A stretch of 43,235 nucleotides of DNA. Origin: an uncultured Collinsella sp. Lineage in GTDB: Bacteria; Actinomycetota; Coriobacteriia; Coriobacteriales; Coriobacteriaceae. Location: the NCBI GenBank assembly GCA_944321445.1, contig CALULJ010000018.1, forward strand, positions 1-43,235, written 5' to 3'. Positions within the stretch are counted from its first letter, which is position 1; every line of letters begins with the position of its first letter. The notes below the pieces were generated by a model. It saw nothing but the letters and a program-made list of their open reading frames with translations, did not search any database and was not told where the DNA came from. Positions 26,860 through 35,353 of the stretch are shown here, piece after piece. A program made the translations under genes and the position numbers.

Positions 26860-28131
26860 CTATACGGCCCAAATCGGGAAAGCCCAGGCGCGCTCGCTCA
26901 CTGGGAACGTATCGCGCGCCATACAAAGGATGCAGCCGCATCCGATCTCCCGCTTGAAAGCGAGCAGGTCCGCAGGTACGTCGTCTGCCGCTACAGGGTC
27001 AAGCGCATGCAGGTTTCGCGTGTCCTTTTTCGACGGAGAGGCCGTCTTCTTCACTTCGACAGGATAGAGGATCCCATCCTGCTCCAGCAAAAGGTCGATT
27101 TCTTTTTTGTCGTTGTTCCGGAAGAAAAACAACGGCGCCCGGCAGCCGGCGTTGAGAAAGCTCTTGTAGATCTCGCCGAACGCATAGGTCTCGAACACCT
27201 GCCCGCCCATGGCACCCGCCTCGAGCGCTCGAGGGCTGCTCCACCCCGTGAGGTACGCAGCGAGACCCGTGTCCAGAAAATGCAACATCGGCTGTTTAGA
27301 CAGGCGCTTCAGCAGGTTATTCGCGTACGGCTCGATCACCTTCACCATATATGAACTCACCAGCAACGATAGCCAGGCCTTCGCGGTCTTCTCGTCGATA
27401 TCGGCAATACGCGCAAGCTCAGCGTAGACCACCGATTTGGACGTGAGCGCCGCGCACGCCGTGATGAACCGGCGGAACTTGAGCTCGTCGCCGATCTGGG
27501 AGAGGTCACGGATGTCGCGCATGATGTAGGTCTCCAGATACGACTCATATGCACCCGGTCGCAAATCATCGGGAAGAGCCCTGATACCCGGAAGCGAGCC
27601 AGCGCTGATCCGGTCGTATACCTCGACGACGTCAAGTGCAGAGCTCTCGCGAATTCGGCTCATGAAGTACTCGGGATCCGAAGAGAACGGTCTGGAAGGC
27701 ACGCCTTCTATTTCCGCATTCGAAAGCCCGAGCATCTCGATGATGCCCACGCGGCCGGCGAGAGACTCGGAAACCCCCTTCATGAGGTGAAACGGCTGAG
27801 AACCTGTCAGCCACACCGTCCCCATGCGGTCGGAGGAGTCTACCAACTCTTTGATGTAGGGCAGGAGCTCAGGGGCCTTTTGAATCTCGTCGATAAGGAC
27901 AGGGGGACGATAGCGCTGCAGGAACAGCGCGGGATCCTCTTTGGCCGTCTGAAGAATCGCCGTGTTGTCGAGCGTCACGTACGCACGCTCCACACCCTTC
28001 TCTGCATCCTCATCCATAAGGTGCTTGAGCATGGTCGTCTTTCCCACCTGACGCGGGCCGGTGACAACAACGACTTTGAAGTGCTCGGAGTACCTGCGGA
28101 CCACGGGCTCAAGCGCTCGGCGGATATACAT
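26860..28131 (-). CDS. AAA_14/DUF4143 ATP-binding protein
   Basis: 423 aa, typical length. The Walker A motif GPRQVGKTT lies at about residues 25-33, and Walker B LIDEIQKAP at about 79-87, followed by the sensor region WLTGSQPF. The C-terminal DUF4143 domain has AYLTGW, VFETYAFGEI, then FFRNNDKKEIDLLLEQDGIL and PVEVKKTASPSK, the usual PD-(D/E)xK-like pattern. The family is common in anaerobe accessory regions and its role is unproven. The gene is monocistronic; a palindromic operator covers its start site, suggesting autoregulation. Codon use is GC-rich, like the core genome. Confidence 0.93.
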   Translation of the reverse strand: MYIRRALEPVVRRYSEHFKVVVVTGPRQVGKTTMLKHLMDEDAEKGVERAYVTLDNTAILQTAKEDPALFLQRYRPPVLIDEIQKAPELLPYIKELVDSSDRMGTVWLTGSQPFHLMKGVSESLAGRVGIIEMLGLSNAEIEGVPSRPFSSDPEYFMSRIRESSALDVVEVYDRISAGSLPGIRALPDDLRPGAYESYLETYIMRDIRDLSQIGDELKFRRFITACAALTSKSVVYAELARIADIDEKTAKAWLSLLVSSYMVKVIEPYANNLLKRLSKQPMLHFLDTGLAAYLTGWSSPRALEAGAMGGQVFETYAFGEIYKSFLNAGCRAPLFFFRNNDKKEIDLLLEQDGILYPVEVKKTASPSKKDTRNLHALDPVAADDVPADLLAFKREIGCGCILCMARDTFPVSERAWAFPIWAV

Positions 28132-28145
28132 GACCTGCCTTATTT

Positions 28146-28187
28146 CTTCTCAAATCCGGAATAGATTCCTGATTTGAGAAGATTATA
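28146..28187 (-). promoter_or_regulatory. Promoter and operator of the AAA_14 gene
   Basis: On the minus strand the -10 box TATAAT (28182-28187) is immediately followed by a perfect 11-bp inverted repeat: GATTTGAGAAG (28171-28181 on the plus strand) and CTTCTCAAATC (28146-28156). The repeat spans the predicted transcription start. Confidence 0.65.
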
Positions 28188-28276
28188 ACAAGAATAATAG
28201 AGCGTCTTGGCCTAGAGGAGGAATTCGCTCAGTATCTTGCAAACAGGTGAGAGGCATTCTGTTCTAGCCTCTGGTA

Positions 28277-28321
28277 AAAGGAAGGCCGCCACCGGAAACG
28301 GTGGCGGCCTTCTGACTTTTT
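28277..28321. terminator. Strong bidirectional hairpin terminator
   Basis: GAAGGCCGCCACCG and CGGTGGCGGCCTTC enclose GAAA (about 28281-28312). CTTTT follows on the minus strand, ending the AlbA_2 gene, and GACTTTTT follows on the plus strand. Confidence 0.85.
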
Positions 28322-28404
28322 GGGCAGATTGTGCGGCAGAAGCTGTCCCGCAAATCGGAATGCACGGCAACTCGGCTACGTCTCGAACGTCGGCATATGA
28401 TCAC

Positions 28405-29874
28405 CTAGGACCCAAGCCGGTATTTCCTATTTCGGCTTTTTGAAGGGGCGGTCGGTTTCACGCGTCCGGCTGCAATCAAATCATTTACACGTTTACGAAC
28501 CTGATTGATTGTCATACCAGTCTCTTCCGCAAGCTCGCGAAGAGACATCTCCCCCTTGGCTTTTAGCATCAGCTCTACGAACTCTGCGCCCTTGCTAATC
28601 GCCTCGTCACGATTCGATGCATCCTGTCGACGCATCAGAATAACCTTGAAATGATCGAACGACGGATAGAACACGGGGGCCTCCAACCCACGAGCAGCCA
28701 TCTCGCTCATCATGTAAAGTATTCCCGATCCATTCCCCTCCGCCGGAGAACCCGAACCACTTGGCAGCGAGGTCAGGGACATGAGCTTCATAAGCGCAGG
28801 ATTTCGGCAGCACGACCGTCCGTCTGCCAGGTCATCCGGCGATTTTCCCCACAATCCACCAGGATTGATGATCTCAACGCGATCATCGTAGATATCGACA
28901 GAAACTGACTCTCCGTCAAAACGGGCATTGTAGCTGCGATGAACCAACGCATTGGTAATCGCTTCGCGCAGCACGCTCTCGGGAATCTCGAGTTCGTCAA
29001 TGCGACCTGCGCCATTCACAAAAGAGCGCCTACGAAGATTCTTCACCATGGCAAGCACAGCGTCTTCAATCATCTCTCCCAAAGTGCCCTCGCAAACAGC
29101 ACGATCAAAAAATCTCATTGACCTGTCAGTGCCTTTTGTTGTTCCTGGGTGAACGGCGACATCTACGCAGAGCTTTGGGAAAAACTGCTGCGGGTACGTG
29201 CCTGCAACGAGAATCCCCGCGCGAATGACTTTCCCTTCGTTGTTGATAAGGTTCAAGCGCTTAAGGCGCTCCTCGACGCTCTGCGCGTTTTTCAGCGAAC
29301 GTGGGGTAATAGCGAGTGCTTTGGTAATAATCTGCTCATATACAGATTGATCCAGGTCCCCAATTGTCGCGCCTGACACGGCATCGCGTTCTGAGGCATC
29401 AACGCTCACGGCAGCCTGGAGTGAATAGAGCTCGTTTGGCGAAAGACGCACGTCTTTGTCATCAACACGCTTGTAGCTTCCGCCCTGAATTCCACGCGCA
29501 GTAATATAGCAGGGCTTCTGAGATGGATTGAGCCCTTCGATTCTAATCACAAGGATTACTTCTCCGGCAATAGCAACTCGATCGATGGAGTATTCCGGCG
29601 GATTTGTGAGCACACTCGGCTTGCCGCCATCCCCCATTCCGGCGACAAATTGGTTACAGACCCCCTGCGTTTGAAAGCCAGTAACCGGAACAAAGCCGTC
29701 CTCTTCGCTAATGCCCAGCAGTATCGTTCCACCTCCGCTGTTGGCAAACGCGCTCACCGATTCCCAAACATCTTTAGAAAGCTCAGATGTACATTTCTTA
29801 GCCTCAAACGAGGAGTCGTCCCCGCCTTCCCTGACGAGACGCTCGAGGATGGTTTTCAATTCGGCGTCTAACAT
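28405..29874 (-). CDS. AlbA_2 (Schlafen-type) ATP-binding/winged-helix protein
   Basis: 489 aa. The N-terminal AlbA_2 domain (residues 1-130) shows SFEAKKCTSELSKDVWESVS and the family hallmark AFANSGGGTILLGISEEDG. A GHKL-like ATPase C-terminal part follows with DGESVSVDIYDDRVEIINPG and EAITNALVHRSYN. The end is a winged helix (MSLRELAEETGMTINQVRKR). These proteins are predicted nucleic-acid-binding regulators and are enriched in defence and mobile regions. An extended -10 box (TGCTATTAT, to 29917) precedes it, with repeated TGATTGAG/GAATGAT words around it. Moderate GC. Confidence 0.92.
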   Translation of the reverse strand: MLDAELKTILERLVREGGDDSSFEAKKCTSELSKDVWESVSAFANSGGGTILLGISEEDGFVPVTGFQTQGVCNQFVAGMGDGGKPSVLTNPPEYSIDRVAIAGEVILVIRIEGLNPSQKPCYITARGIQGGSYKRVDDKDVRLSPNELYSLQAAVSVDASERDAVSGATIGDLDQSVYEQIITKALAITPRSLKNAQSVEERLKRLNLINNEGKVIRAGILVAGTYPQQFFPKLCVDVAVHPGTTKGTDRSMRFFDRAVCEGTLGEMIEDAVLAMVKNLRRRSFVNGAGRIDELEIPESVLREAITNALVHRSYNARFDGESVSVDIYDDRVEIINPGGLWGKSPDDLADGRSCCRNPALMKLMSLTSLPSGSGSPAEGNGSGILYMMSEMAARGLEAPVFYPSFDHFKVILMRRQDASNRDEAISKGAEFVELMLKAKGEMSLRELAEETGMTINQVRKRVNDLIAAGRVKPTAPSKSRNRKYRLGS

Positions 29875-30398
29875 CTTTCACTCCTATCTTTTACTCATTC
29901 TGCGTCATTGTTAGAGATAATAGCAAATGATTGAGAGATAGAAGTGAATGATAGGCATGTGAAACTGAATGACGAGTCGCTGGCATACTATTTTGATGGA
30001 CAATGATGTCGATACTCGACGTCTAACACACGAAAATAGCGCCATCGTTCTGCTAAGGCGGCATCGCGAGCGCTGCACTTAATTGGCACCGAAGCCCTTC
30101 GATTGAAACGTCAAGCTCGTAAACAATCAATAAAAGCAGCTCGCTGAGCAATCGTCCATCTCGGTACCGGGTGTAGCACCGGTACCAAAAAACCCTGACT
30201 CGCGTTACCAAACGGGGTTACTGGCCATTCTGGGTTTCACTTTGATTCGCAACTTCAGCGACGCGGTTCCAGGGCCCATGAAACCGAAGGTCAACACCTA
30301 TGGACATCTTTCAATCTCCAGGCAATAATAATTATGAGAAAGGTTCCTCCCTCTCGATACGAACCCCCGGGTTCTTCATATGATAGATTGGGAGGTCA
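29875..30398. other. Gap without a recognised gene
   Basis: It holds the AlbA_2 promoter and an inverted repeat at 30163-30186 (GGTACCGG and CCGGTACC around GTGTAGCA). No ORF with protein-like composition and no tRNA fold is seen. Confidence 0.4.
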
Positions 30399-30434
30399 TG
30401 GACATGGCCGCCGTAAAGCGGCCATGTCCATTTT
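30399..30434 (+). terminator. Perfect 13-bp hairpin with T-run
   Basis: TGGACATGGCCGC (30399-30411) and GCGGCCATGTCCA (30418-30430) are followed by TTTT on the plus strand. It lies just after the 3' end of the minus-strand DUF3800 gene, for which it has no T-run. A plus-strand gene that would need it is not visible. Confidence 0.65.
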
Positions 30435-30439
30435 CGTGT

Positions 30440-31171
30440 TCAAAACTCCACCTTCCCCACCTTTGCGAACTGGTCGAACACCTTCACCATCGGCCAGCTC
30501 TTATTTTGCGCAAGATCCCTCTGGGCAGCCCAGCAAAAGTAATCGGCGACTTGCAGATTCATGTCGCTTGCCGAATCATGGTGCAAGAGCGAATACGGGA
30601 TATGGCGCATTTGGAATTTCTGCTTCATGTATTTCTTCAGCGGGCGCGACACCTTCCTTCTCTCAGCGTCCTTGGGAAGCTTATCGGTAACCACTATCGC
30701 GCTTTCTACCCACGCCAAGTGCTCTTCGGAGTAGATAGCATCAATGAGAAGCTCGAACACCTTCGCATAGATAACGTCCGGCGTCCTCATGCTCTCCGGA
30801 ACCTCTGATTTCTCGACGTAGACGCTGTATACCCGATACGAGCTACCTGCCGAAGAGAGGATGCCGTATACTCCCTTCCGTACGTCGTTGGTATCTTCAC
30901 ACGCATGGAACTTCTCGACATCTGTCCCGCTCTCCCACAGGTCATACCTGTACGATCTCAAAGAATCGCATATCAGGAAGGGCCTCCTCGCGACTGCACA
31001 TGTCATGATGAAATACCGAGTCCCGTTCTTTCCAAAATCAAGGTTTCCTGATTCATCGAGATACATGTAGAGATGCCTTCCCGCATTCTCTCGCCAGAAC
31101 TCATCTTTCACCACTCTTTGTGACTTTGGGAACGATTCGGATTCGCTCCATGTGATCTTTGGAGCGCTCAT
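30440..31171 (-). CDS. DUF3800 domain-containing protein
   Basis: 243 aa. The signature YMYLDESGNLDFG (the Asp-Glu of the predicted RNase H-like active site), RYFIMTCAVA, then FHACEDTNDVRKGVYGIL and MNLQVADYFCWAAQRDL (late Asp) define DUF3800. The family is frequent in phage and defence neighbourhoods and is predicted to act on nucleic acids. It starts 2 bp after the stop codon of the small gene upstream, so translation is probably coupled. Confidence 0.88.
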   Translation of the reverse strand: MSAPKITWSESESFPKSQRVVKDEFWRENAGRHLYMYLDESGNLDFGKNGTRYFIMTCAVARRPFLICDSLRSYRYDLWESGTDVEKFHACEDTNDVRKGVYGILSSAGSSYRVYSVYVEKSEVPESMRTPDVIYAKVFELLIDAIYSEEHLAWVESAIVVTDKLPKDAERRKVSRPLKKYMKQKFQMRHIPYSLLHHDSASDMNLQVADYFCWAAQRDLAQNKSWPMVKVFDQFAKVGKVEF

Positions 31172-31173
31172 CC

Positions 31174-31440
31174 TTATCTAGCTCCATTCTCCTGATCAGA
31201 GTGGCGCACGAGCATTTCGTCTATAGCGTTTCTAAAGATCAGAAGGTCCTTCCTGCTCATATACACACGACTTGTAAGCACACCTTTCGCATTCGCCTCA
31301 TCGTCGGCGATGTCTGCCGATATGAAGTCGATCCTCACCGTCCCCTCCCGCTCGGCCAGAAGGGCCATATCGGCATGAACCCCTTTCCTCGTGCTCATGT
31401 CGCTGTCGATGGTCAAGTGCATCATTGTTTCTTCGGCCAT
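31174..31440 (-). CDS. Small protein encoded upstream of DUF3800
   Basis: 88 aa (MAEETMMHLTIDSDMS). The centre reads TVRIDFISADIADDEANAKG, and the end VLTSRVYMSRKDLLIFRNAI. This is a beta-strand pair followed by a helix, a pattern resembling small DUF3467-like proteins. The ATG follows AGGAAGGGAG at good spacing. It may be a partner or regulator of the DUF3800 protein, but no function is known. An AT-rich promoter with TATAAT at 31484-31489 (minus strand) precedes it. Confidence 0.75.
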   Translation of the reverse strand: MAEETMMHLTIDSDMSTRKGVHADMALLAEREGTVRIDFISADIADDEANAKGVLTSRVYMSRKDLLIFRNAIDEMLVRHSDQENGAR

Positions 31441-31757
31441 TCGGAATCTCCCTTCCTCTGTCCTTATTAGTTTTCTTATCTGTATTATATATATCTATTA
31501 AATATATTTCAGATAGTTTTACCGGAAATATAGAACAAGACATCACATATCGGCATCGCATTCGTATGGTAAACCCGTCCGGGTATTGAATACCCCATGG
31601 CAATCGAATCGCGGGCACAAGCATACCCAGGCTCATCGTCAGAACAGCCAAGCCCGGAAGGCCGGAACCGCCTTCGCGGAACGGCGGTACTAAAAACGTG
31701 TGCTAGACGCAGTAAACCGTGAACTTCTTCGATGTCGTCCTCTTTGGACGTTTCTTG
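31441..31757. other. AT-rich promoter region and gap
   Basis: 317 bp. The first 100 bp are strongly AT-rich and hold the -10 box of the small gene/DUF3800 unit. A hairpin-forming stretch with GAACCGCCTTCGCGGAACGG lies near 31660-31690. No gene is recognised. Confidence 0.4.
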
Positions 31758-33038
31758 CTAGACATCTTGCGTTCCCCCCAGCAAGCCGCGCATGTAGAGG
31801 TCGTAAATCTCGCCCTTCACGTCGTAACGCACATCGCTGAAATCGGCGAGCGAGTACATGCTCGAAGCAAGAATCTCAACATCCTTCGTCACAAAGTAGA
31901 TTTGTTCCTTCATGAACGTCCGGAACGTAAGGTTAAGCACGTTATGGGTCGTGAAAATGAACTGACCACGATGCTCGTTGCCGTTTATGAAGGCCAGCAC
32001 CCGCTCGGAAAGAACCGGATTGATAGCACTGTCGATCTCGTCCGCAAACACCGTTTTGTTGCGATAGACCACGAGATAGACTGCGACCGCCCATTGGGCG
32101 AAATGGTTCACGCCCGTCGAGTCGTCTCCTATCGCGCGCTCGAACACCCTGCCCGAAGGCAACGTACGCACGAGAACGCTGTCCCTAAACGGGCGATCGC
32201 GATCGATCTTTACCTCGCTAATGCTTGAGTCGGCAAGACGAAGTATCTCGAAATAGCGACCGTCGTTCAGAATCCGCTCCAAATCATCTCCGGAGATTCC
32301 TTCGATACTGAAGCCCCCACTGCTTCGGGAGGCAATAACGAGATCGGTCGTAAACCATGAGACCAGCTCTCTACAGCTCTGCTCCCCAAGCGTCGAAAGG
32401 GTAACGACCATCAGGCGCGACGCATCGATTTCTGAGGTGAAAAGGGACTCCAAAAGCTCCCGGGTCACGCCGAGGGTCTTATCATACGCCATGCGATACG
32501 ACTGGCAATATCCATCGGAGGCGCTTTCTTCGCATTGATCCGCATCCGCGCACTCGCCGCAAAAGCGTCGTTCGTCATCCCTCCGCTGCAGCGCAAATAC
32601 CAAATCGCTTTTGCCGTTCGGCCTGTCGAACCTCTCAAGCTTCTCCAGAACAACGCCCTGCGCATCCAGGCGTAGCGTGTACCGCAGAAAGTGGTCGCCA
32701 ATCGCGAGCTCGACCTCGAATGGCTGCAGCGTAGACTGATCTGCTCCCCCATCGTTGTCTGCCGACCCCAAGGAGAAAACGAGGTTGTCATAGCTGCGCG
32801 GCGCAACATCGTTTCTCGCAAAGAGGGAGCGAAGGAACTTAAATGCTTTTACAAAGTTGGATTTGCCGCCCGCGTTCTCACCCACCAAGACGGCATCCTT
32901 AAGAACGCGCTCACCGGATTCAAGCTGGACGAAGTTGCCAGGATATCGGTTTCTAACACGGTTTTTTGGTGCAGCTAGGTAAAATATCGCATCACTAGAA
33001 AACGAAGCAAAGTTACTAAAAGTGCTGCTATAGAGCAT
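31758..33038 (-). CDS. AAA-family ATPase with a Cys cluster, linked to Septu genes
   Basis: 426 aa from ATG 33038 (MLYSSTFSNF), after GAGGGGTGAGG. The ABC/SMC-type ATPase has Walker A VGENAGGKSN (about 53-61), a late Walker B VFADEIDSAINP and the H-loop FTTHNVLNL. This is the AAA_15/RloA-like pattern. Between the two halves lies CGEC, then C and C (Cys160, 163, 169, 178; spacing CX2CX5CX8C), which could bind zinc or an Fe-S cluster. It follows ptuB by 111 bp on the same strand and may be a third component or an independent defence gene. A hairpin in the gap would pair with part of its ribosome binding site. Confidence 0.85.
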   Translation of the reverse strand: MLYSSTFSNFASFSSDAIFYLAAPKNRVRNRYPGNFVQLESGERVLKDAVLVGENAGGKSNFVKAFKFLRSLFARNDVAPRSYDNLVFSLGSADNDGGADQSTLQPFEVELAIGDHFLRYTLRLDAQGVVLEKLERFDRPNGKSDLVFALQRRDDERRFCGECADADQCEESASDGYCQSYRMAYDKTLGVTRELLESLFTSEIDASRLMVVTLSTLGEQSCRELVSWFTTDLVIASRSSGGFSIEGISGDDLERILNDGRYFEILRLADSSISEVKIDRDRPFRDSVLVRTLPSGRVFERAIGDDSTGVNHFAQWAVAVYLVVYRNKTVFADEIDSAINPVLSERVLAFINGNEHRGQFIFTTHNVLNLTFRTFMKEQIYFVTKDVEILASSMYSLADFSDVRYDVKGEIYDLYMRGLLGGTQDV

Positions 33039-33045
33039 AAGCCTC

Positions 33046-33081
33046 ACCCCTCGGAGCCGCCCGGTACCACCACCGAGGGGT
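33046..33081 (-). promoter_or_regulatory. Hairpin overlapping the AAA gene ribosome binding site
   Basis: ACCCCTCGG (33046-33054) and CCGAGGGGT (33073-33081) pair perfectly. The 3' strand in the mRNA includes the GAGGGGT part of the ribosome binding site. Folding would reduce translation of the downstream ATPase relative to ptuAB. Confidence 0.45.
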
Positions 33082-33149
33082 TCTACAGGGTGCGGAAGCA
33101 CCGAGCGCAGCGGCCTTTTGACGTTTAAAGCAGCCCCTGGAGCTGAGCG

Positions 33150-33818
33150 TCACCTTGCCCACTTCTTCAGCCGATACAGCATGACGCCGACGAACGGCTC
33201 TTTGCGATCCGAAGACTCAAGCGCCATAAGCTTTTTTCTGGCAAACTCCCGCTTCGCTTCGTGCGTACGCGGCGCACGCTTCGCAATCGCACGCTGCATA
33301 GAAGCGTAAACCCGCTGCCTATCCTGAGGCAGATACGCAGCCTCGCAATTGAGGTTCAGCGTCTTGCGCAGGTCATCATCAAACGCGGGATCCGAGGACC
33401 CAATCTCCCCGTTTGGAAGATAGTAAATCGTGTCAATATCATCCTGAGAAGACGGATTGATGGAAAGGATCGCATCTTTCTTATGCGTGTCGCACGTCTG
33501 CTCACTATAAGGGCGGTCGGGATCCCCGTCTCCGCCCTTGCATACCGCGAGCATATTCCCATAGTCAAGCGTCTGCCCAGGATTCCCCTCAGCGATCGAT
33601 CGTGACTGGGGGTAGATGTGCTCGAGTTTCGCGTCTTCCGGACCGTCTATCCGGCGCATGCAATACGCGCAAATATGACCCTGGCTCTCAAGCAGCGACT
33701 TCTTGAGAGCCGTCTTCGTATCCGCCGACAGGTTATTGTACCTACGCTGGTCAGGCGCAAGCTCATGGATGTTTCGGTTCAGCTCAACAGGAGGAGCTCC
33801 ACGATGCACGGCGATCAC
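33150..33818 (-). CDS. ptuB: Septu HNH nuclease PtuB
   Basis: 222 aa from GTG 33818, 10 bp after the ptuA stop; a GTG at 33809 is an alternative, and neither has a strong ribosome binding site, so coupling to ptuA is likely. The HNH zinc site reads HICAYCMRRI, then KLEHIYPQS, LDYGNMLAVCKGGDG, and CDTHKKD (Cys50, Cys53, His67, Asn88, Cys93, Cys109, His112). This is the arrangement of PtuB and related TIGR02646-like nucleases. In Septu, PtuA and PtuB assemble into a nuclease complex that acts during phage infection. Family assignment rests on motif order and the ptuA neighbour. Confidence 0.88.
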   Translation of the reverse strand: MIAVHRGAPPVELNRNIHELAPDQRRYNNLSADTKTALKKSLLESQGHICAYCMRRIDGPEDAKLEHIYPQSRSIAEGNPGQTLDYGNMLAVCKGGDGDPDRPYSEQTCDTHKKDAILSINPSSQDDIDTIYYLPNGEIGSSDPAFDDDLRKTLNLNCEAAYLPQDRQRVYASMQRAIAKRAPRTHEAKREFARKKLMALESSDRKEPFVGVMLYRLKKWAR

Positions 33819-33828
33819 GGGGCATCGC

Positions 33829-35148
33829 CTACAGCCGCTCAAACACGAGGGCGCTGCGCGCCGCAGCAACATCGGGATTATCCGGTGCCGTCTTTTCCTC
33901 CAGCTGGTTCAGTACGGCTTCGGCACCATCGAAATCCTCGGCATCAAAAAGCTTGGCAAACTTATCGAACAAGTCTTTGACCTCAAGCTGCCTATCGTCT
34001 GCCCCCATAATGCCGGTCAGAACGTCGTTTGCCCCCAGCCCGTAGCTCTCGTGCTCGGGAGCATAAGCTGCCTCTTTTCCAAGAATCCTTATGTGCTTGG
34101 CAGGCACAGAAGAAATGACCATGGGCGCATGCGTGGTCACGATAAACTGCACATGCGGAAACACCGAACGGAGATCCGACAAAATGCGAGCCTGCCACAG
34201 CGGATGAAGATGGAGATCGACCTCGTCGATCAGCACCACACCGGGGGTCTCGAGAACATCCTTCCCAAGAGAGGGGTTCAGCAGCGCCATGCGATAGGCA
34301 ATGTCGGCGAACATGCTCAAAGTGGTGCGGTAGCCATCGCTCAGATAACTCAGGGGCATCCGATGAAGCTCATCGTTTTCGTCGAGATACTCCACGCTCA
34401 AGTCGTTAATATCGAGATTGTAAGAAACGTTCACCCGTTCGTGACCCGATAGCAAGCGAAAGCACTGCTCAACAGCGCTGCGGACCGCTGCAAACAGCGG
34501 ATTCTCCCCCATCGGCTTCAAGCTTTGCGCTCGCTGAACATCCTGAGCGGTCATCTTGTAGAACCATGCGAGCAGCTGTCGCTCGTCAAAACCCGCATCA
34601 AGTGCACCACGGTATCCATCTTGCCTTGAGAATGCGGTGTCGCGACTGCTCAGCGAAATTTGATTGCCGCCCCAGAGGCGAGCGGTTCCATAACTTACGA
34701 TAACCGGGAGAACCAGATCGGCAGCTCCGAACCTTATTCTATCTGCGCAATCGTGGGCAATATTTGCCATCTCGTCGCTTTGAACAAGAGAGACCTTATC
34801 GTTCTTAGAATTAAGCCCGCGAGACCAGGAAACTTTTGAGCCATCCGCCTCTCCAACAATACCCTTGGCAGAAACCGTTACGGGAAACTGCCTTTGCTGG
34901 TCCACCATCCCATCGGTCTCATATTGGCAGACATGGGCGTCATCTTGCGTAATCGCCTGCTGGCCGCTCGGGGCAATCTGCGAGACGAAAGCGCTGAGCG
35001 CAACGCAGGCAGCGGAGAGAATCGAAGTCTTACCAGACCCGTTCTCGCCAACCAGCACGGTCATCTGACTATCGAAGTCAATCGAATAGTGCTTGAACTT
35101 GCGATAGTTCGTCAGCTCCAGGTGGGTGAGCTGCATGCTAAACGCCAT
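33829..35148 (-). CDS. ptuA: Septu ATPase PtuA
   Basis: 439 aa from ATG 35148 (MAFSMQLTHLEL), after GATAGGAGCGGAG. The frame is open further upstream, but that part covers the promoter. It starts with LTNYRKFKHYSIDF and Walker A LVGENGSGKTS (34-42). Then come an ABC-like signature (LSDGYRTTLSMFADIAYRMA), Walker B VVLIDEVDLHLHP, and FIVTTHAPMVIS. These define an ABC/OLD-like ATPase, and with the adjacent PtuB it is the ATPase of a Septu system. The C-terminal tail (EDFDGAEAVLNQLEEK, DVAAARSALV) is helical and probably contacts PtuB. A TATGAT on the minus strand (35206-35211) may be its -10 box. Confidence 0.9.
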   Translation of the reverse strand: MAFSMQLTHLELTNYRKFKHYSIDFDSQMTVLVGENGSGKTSILSAACVALSAFVSQIAPSGQQAITQDDAHVCQYETDGMVDQQRQFPVTVSAKGIVGEADGSKVSWSRGLNSKNDKVSLVQSDEMANIAHDCADRIRFGAADLVLPVIVSYGTARLWGGNQISLSSRDTAFSRQDGYRGALDAGFDERQLLAWFYKMTAQDVQRAQSLKPMGENPLFAAVRSAVEQCFRLLSGHERVNVSYNLDINDLSVEYLDENDELHRMPLSYLSDGYRTTLSMFADIAYRMALLNPSLGKDVLETPGVVLIDEVDLHLHPLWQARILSDLRSVFPHVQFIVTTHAPMVISSVPAKHIRILGKEAAYAPEHESYGLGANDVLTGIMGADDRQLEVKDLFDKFAKLFDAEDFDGAEAVLNQLEEKTAPDNPDVAAARSALVFERL

Positions 35149-35261
35149 CTCCGCTCCTATCGTCACGCCAAGGCGCCACGGTGCGCGCCGCGATTGTCGG
35201 CTTCTATCATACACGCTGGTAGTCTTGGGAACGATACAACGATTTCGCTTGACAAGCAGCA

Positions 35262-35290
35262 AATGACCGCATCGTTTCGATGCGGTCATT
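35262..35290. terminator. Perfect 13-bp hairpin
   Basis: AATGACCGCATCG (35262-35274), TTT, CGATGCGGTCATT (35278-35290). It separates the 206-aa gene from ptuA and probably ends the former's transcript, though the T-run is short. Confidence 0.65.
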
Positions 35291-35353
35291 GCACGTGGCC
35301 CCACTCATTTAGCCACAATCAATGGCTTTCATCAATTTGCAGCCAAAAGCAAT

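Noticed and set aside
26819-26880. TTCGAACCCC stretch resembling a tRNA T-loop or att site
   Set aside because: The flanks cannot form a T-stem on either strand, and no acceptor or anticodon arm is found nearby.
28237-28443. Short plus-strand ORF through the GAAGGCCGCC hairpin
   Set aside because: It reads through a terminator and has no protein-like composition.
31298-31651. 117-codon minus-strand ORF upstream of DUF3800
   Set aside because: It overlaps the better supported 88-aa gene in another frame and passes through the AT-rich promoter.
33055-33072. GGTGGTACC on the minus strand, similar to the T-box core
   Set aside because: It lacks the full core, Stem I and a following terminator; it is only the loop of the hairpin at 33046-33081.
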